From positions 1 through 56,454 of the forward strand of contig JAQUGQ010000010.1 of assembly GCA_028684095.1 (NCBI GenBank): DNA of 56,454 bases, in the 5' to 3' direction. Below, piece after piece: positions 53,502-56,454 of the stretch. Numbering within the stretch: the first letter of the stretch is position 1; each line of letters begins with the position of its first letter. This DNA is from Clostridia bacterium. GTDB taxonomy: Bacteria > Bacillota > Clostridia > TANB77 > CAG-465. A program made the translations under genes and the position numbers. The notes under the pieces were generated by a model. That model did not search any database. It was not told the DNA's origin and was given only the letters and a program-made list of their open reading frames with translations.

Positions 53502-54443
53502 ATGGAAAAAAGTTATACTGTAGATGAGATTAAAAAAATTTCCACGAGTCAAAGAACTGTAATTGATAACGAGTGCAAGTTAATTGATGAATTTTTAAAA
53601 AGAGTTCCGCGGAAAATTAATTTAAAGACAGAATTACCAGAACATGATTTTAAAGGACAAACAATTGATGACGGATTTGATATTGATTTTGTATGCGGTG
53701 AATATAAATATCAGTATGTTCAAATTGAAGATGAATTTATTTCAACTGGATACGAGAATGATATGATAATCAAAACCACAACTGCTTATGTGATATCCTC
53801 TGATGAAAAGATTTTTTTTGTACAGTATATATTAGTATTTGCAAATCCGATAATTTCTAATGAGGAGATTAAAATACGAGCAGGTCATTATTTATTAGTT
53901 GCATCCCAAACTAAGATACATTATACCCTAAATAAAGAAATAAATCATTTATTTAGGGGAGATATAAATAGTGGTGAAATCGAAAAAAGAATTTCTGAAT
54001 ATTATCTGAACCAAAAAATTAAATTCAAAATAAAGCCGATTTCTCAGAAATTTGAACATGATGATTCTGATACGATTAAAATGTTAAAGAAGGAAGGGAT
54101 TTTGAACAACAAATTATTGTTCAAGCAATCAGCCAATAAAAATCGTAAATTCTCAATTGTAACTGAAATCACAAGATGTAGTGTTGATTTGAATAACTCT
54201 AAGATAGTGGCTGTAAAAGGAAGGAAAAAATCAATAGCTGGTATTTATTTAGGATATCAATCAGAAGTAGTAATAGTTGAGAGACTTCTTTATGCTAAAA
54301 CTGGACAAACTGTAGAGTATTTAGGTAAAACACAAAAAGTTTTTCCTGTTTGTAAATTTACTGGGTCTATAATGTTCACTAATATCGACTATAATAATAC
54401 ATGCTTGCATACTAATATACCGGAAATAGTAGAGTTTAAGTAA
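53502..54443 (+). CDS. Unknown accessory protein, possibly acquired
   Basis: 313 residues, soluble, alternating beta-rich segments (DIDFVCGEYKYQYVQIEDEF, VISSDEKIFFVQYILVFA) and a lysine-rich C-terminal half. No motif or family is recognised and no signal or membrane segment is seen. Its codon use differs from the neighbours: more C-ending and G-ending codons, and a CGG arginine codon (53610-53612), which is otherwise nearly absent. This points to later acquisition. The start ATG 53502 follows aaaggtgg. It lies alone between helD and the convergent asd and shares a 23-bp terminator with it. Confidence 0.65.
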   Translation: MEKSYTVDEIKKISTSQRTVIDNECKLIDEFLKRVPRKINLKTELPEHDFKGQTIDDGFDIDFVCGEYKYQYVQIEDEFISTGYENDMIIKTTTAYVISSDEKIFFVQYILVFANPIISNEEIKIRAGHYLLVASQTKIHYTLNKEINHLFRGDINSGEIEKRISEYYLNQKIKFKIKPISQKFEHDDSDTIKMLKKEGILNNKLLFKQSANKNRKFSIVTEITRCSVDLNNSKIVAVKGRKKSIAGIYLGYQSEVVIVERLLYAKTGQTVEYLGKTQKVFPVCKFTGSIMFTNIDYNNTCLHTNIPEIVEFK

Positions 54444-54495
54444 AATTAATTGAGAAAAGACACGATTTAAATATCGTGTCTTTTCTCAATTAATT
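54444..54495. terminator. Long bidirectional terminator
   Basis: A perfect 23-bp stem (54444-54466 with 54473-54495, loop ttaaat) with T's on both outer sides. It contains the end of asd and follows the + strand gene directly. Confidence 0.9.
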
Positions 54496-55465
54496 TTTCT
54501 AATATTTGAACAGAATTACTTGCTGCTCCTTTGCGTACATTATCTGCAACAACCCATAAATTAATACCGTTTTTAACTGAATAATCTCTTCTTATTCTTC
54601 CTACTAATATATCATCTATTCCATTAGCAAGTTCATTTATTGGATATATATTATTATCTATTTCATCTATAACTGTTATTCCAGGATAATTTGATAATAC
54701 TTTTAATATATCTTGGATATTAAATTCATTTTCAAATTCTATATTTATACTTTCACTATGGCAATTAAGGACAGGTATTCTTACACATGTAGCAGTTATA
54801 GGAAGTTTTGGATTCTTAAGAATTTTTCTGGTTTCTTCAATCATCTTAATCTCTTCTTTAGTATAGTTATTTTCTAAAAATATATCAACTTGAGGAATAC
54901 AATTATCTGTTATATTATATGGAAATTTATTTGGACCACTGCCATTTCTAGTATTTACAAGATCACTAATACCATCATTTCCAGCTCCAGATACAGCTTG
55001 ATATGTAGAATATATAATTCTTGAAATGGTATATTCATCATTTAAAGCTTTCAGCGGAAGTATAGCCTGTATAGTAGAACAATTTGGGTTAGCAATTATT
55101 CCATTATGTTTAAATATTTCATATTCATTTACTTCTGGAACAACAAGTGGAACATCATCGTACATTCTAAAATAACTACTATTATCTACTACAATACATC
55201 CACTTTTTACAGCTAGTGGTATGTATTTTTCACTTATAATTTCACCAGCAGAAAATAATGCATAGTTAAATTTAGTTTTTTTAAAAGATTCTTCGGTAAG
55301 TTCTTGAACAGTATATTCTTTATCCATGAATTTAATTTTATTTCCAACAGACCTACTAGAAGCAAATAATTCATATTCATCTATCCTTAGTTTTTTTTCT
55401 TCTAATACTTTTAAAATTGTTTGACCTACCAAGCCAGTAGCTCCAACAATAGCACATTTTATCAT
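54467..55465 (-). CDS. asd: Aspartate-semialdehyde dehydrogenase
   Basis: 332 residues. It reduces aspartyl phosphate to aspartate semialdehyde with NADPH, on the path to lysine, diaminopimelate, threonine and methionine. IVGATGLVGQTIL is the nucleotide loop; ANPNCSTIQAILPL holds the catalytic cysteine; YSTYQAVSGAG and VRIPVLNCHSESINIEF (active histidine) are conserved. Length is normal. The start follows agaggtgt. As a source of diaminopimelate precursor it bears on the nature of the cell wall made by the MurE-like ligase. Confidence 0.96.
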   Translation of the reverse strand: MIKCAIVGATGLVGQTILKVLEEKKLRIDEYELFASSRSVGNKIKFMDKEYTVQELTEESFKKTKFNYALFSAGEIISEKYIPLAVKSGCIVVDNSSYFRMYDDVPLVVPEVNEYEIFKHNGIIANPNCSTIQAILPLKALNDEYTISRIIYSTYQAVSGAGNDGISDLVNTRNGSGPNKFPYNITDNCIPQVDIFLENNYTKEEIKMIEETRKILKNPKLPITATCVRIPVLNCHSESINIEFENEFNIQDILKVLSNYPGITVIDEIDNNIYPINELANGIDDILVGRIRRDYSVKNGINLWVVADNVRKGAASNSVQILEKLIEKRHDI

Positions 55466-55598
55466 ACGAACACCTCTAATAATATATATGTTTTTATATA
55501 AATAATATACAAAAAACGTATGTAAAATAATAATATTTATATTTACTATTTACTATTTTTTTTTATGTGATATAATTTTTTTGTATAGGGTGGAAAAT

Positions 55599-56454
55599 AT
55601 GGAAGAATTCAGTGGTTTTTTAAAATATTTAAACGAACAAGATAGAAATAAAATTAGATATTTACAAAATTATTTGAGTGAAAAATATATTATGCACAAT
55701 AAAGATTATATATTAGAAAATTTAGCAACCCTAGAAATAGAAAAATTAAATGGTTTTACTGACTCGATCAATCCAAAAATGAAAAAAATATTTGAAATAA
55801 TTGGTCATGATAATTTGAGATATAGTGTGTTATCTAAAAATTTAAATACAAGAACATTAGACCAGAATATTGGAATAGAATCTATGATTTTGTTAGTAGA
55901 AAAATTTAATATTGATAACGAAAGAAAAGAAATTTTTTTAAAAGAAAATTATTTATACAAGAAAATAATGGAATCTGAAATTCTTAGTTATGAGCAAATA
56001 ATAGATTGTATAAAAAATAATTTTAATATACACTTAGACAAAGATGAATTTATTTTGAGCGATATTGAAAATGCTATTCATACTTCAATTGGCGAGAAAC
56101 TATATAAAAAAATTATAGATGAACATGGTAGTATGGAAAATTTTAGAGACAAGAATCAAATATTTGGAAATAAAGATGCAGAATATATATATTTAGATAC
56201 AATAACCAATAAATTATATAAAGTAGATGAGGATTTCACTAAATATATTATAGATAATATAAATAAATTTAATATAGATAATATAAACAATGTATTAGGG
56301 GATGAGAATTTATTACTGTTATTTCCGGAATCAATAAAATCAAGAGATTATTTATTTGAATGTTTAAAAAATAACAAAAAAATTGAAGTAAGTGAAATAC
56401 TAGAAAAATTAAATGAAGAAGAACAGTTAACAGATATTGATGATAGAAGGAAAC
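55599..56454 (+). CDS. Unknown protein, 3' end outside the window
   Basis: An open frame of 285 codons runs from ATG 55599 to the window edge without a stop, so the gene is partial. The product is helical and acidic, very rich in Asn, Lys and Ile, beginning MEEFSGFLKYLNEQDRNKI; no signal, membrane segment or known motif is seen. A -10 box TATAAT (55571-55576) with TG extension and the ribosome site agggtgg just before the ATG support the start. Function unknown. Confidence 0.7.
   Translation, partial: MEEFSGFLKYLNEQDRNKIRYLQNYLSEKYIMHNKDYILENLATLEIEKLNGFTDSINPKMKKIFEIIGHDNLRYSVLSKNLNTRTLDQNIGIESMILLVEKFNIDNERKEIFLKENYLYKKIMESEILSYEQIIDCIKNNFNIHLDKDEFILSDIENAIHTSIGEKLYKKIIDEHGSMENFRDKNQIFGNKDAEYIYLDTITNKLYKVDEDFTKYIIDNINKFNIDNINNVLGDENLLLLFPESIKSRDYLFECLKNNKKIEVSEILEKLNEEEQLTDIDDRRK

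Overview
The window is a chromosomal piece of a very AT-rich, low-GC, Gram-positive, endospore-forming anaerobe, most likely an uncultured member of the Clostridia. The evidence is an almost complete spoIIIA operon (AA to AH), spmA/spmB, RNase J, a HelD-type helicase, GGAGG-type ribosome binding sites throughout, and sigma-A promoters of the form TTGACA-17-TATAAT. Many of these promoters have an extended TGnTATAAT -10 box. No plasmid, phage or insertion-sequence backbone is visible.

Layout: 1-2430 holds tRNA-Asn, a PHP phosphoesterase and a divergent transglutaminase-like protein. 2898-5358 holds two HD-type phosphohydrolases and a tiny ferredoxin-thioredoxin-reductase-like protein. 5463-12919 holds spmAB, an MFS transporter and spoIIIAA-AH. 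13119-18511 is a tandem array of four paralogous proteins with a prepilin-like N-terminus and a C-type-lectin/FGE-like C-terminal domain, followed by a structured non-coding region. 19136-22616 holds cysS, a FemAB-like transferase, a flavoprotein and a helical-bundle protein. 22869-28610 holds a beta-propeller protein, a zeta-toxin-like kinase, a ureohydrolase with a MurE-like ligase, and a small protein behind a structured leader. dinB follows at 28719. The glycolytic cluster gap-pgk-tpi-gpmI-eno runs from 30014 to 37372 with two unknown genes inside it. 37461-39293 holds a membrane/NlpC-like protein and an HTH protein. RNase J, gltX, ileS and a cysteine desulfurase occupy 40189-47829. 48388-53407 holds a GT2 glycosyltransferase, a monofunctional transglycosylase, a Nudix protein and helD. 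The window ends with an unknown accessory gene, asd, and the start of an unknown gene.

Three signals stand out. (1) Two otherwise intact genes, spoIIIAE and dinB, are each broken by a +1 frame change at the same heptamer, CGGTAGT. The zero frame reads CGG-TAG (Arg-stop) and the +1 frame reads GGT-AGT (Gly-Ser) and restores the conserved protein. I found no in-frame CGG in the other housekeeping genes, only in three accessory genes. This suggests a very poorly decoded CGG codon and possible programmed +1 frameshifting at CGG-UAG. (2) The four pilin-like proteins end in 32-codon variable segments of identical length, pinned by CGT arginines at codons 1, 17 and 32, while arginine elsewhere in these genes is almost always AGA. 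This resembles variable regions of a diversity-generating retroelement whose reverse transcriptase and template would lie outside the window. (3) The RNase J gene is preceded by two tandem copies of an approximately 160-175 nt element, each behind its own promoter. Base changes between the copies preserve the hairpins, so this is a candidate undescribed structured RNA. Two genes also have their Shine-Dalgarno sequence built into the 3' arm of a terminator-like hairpin.
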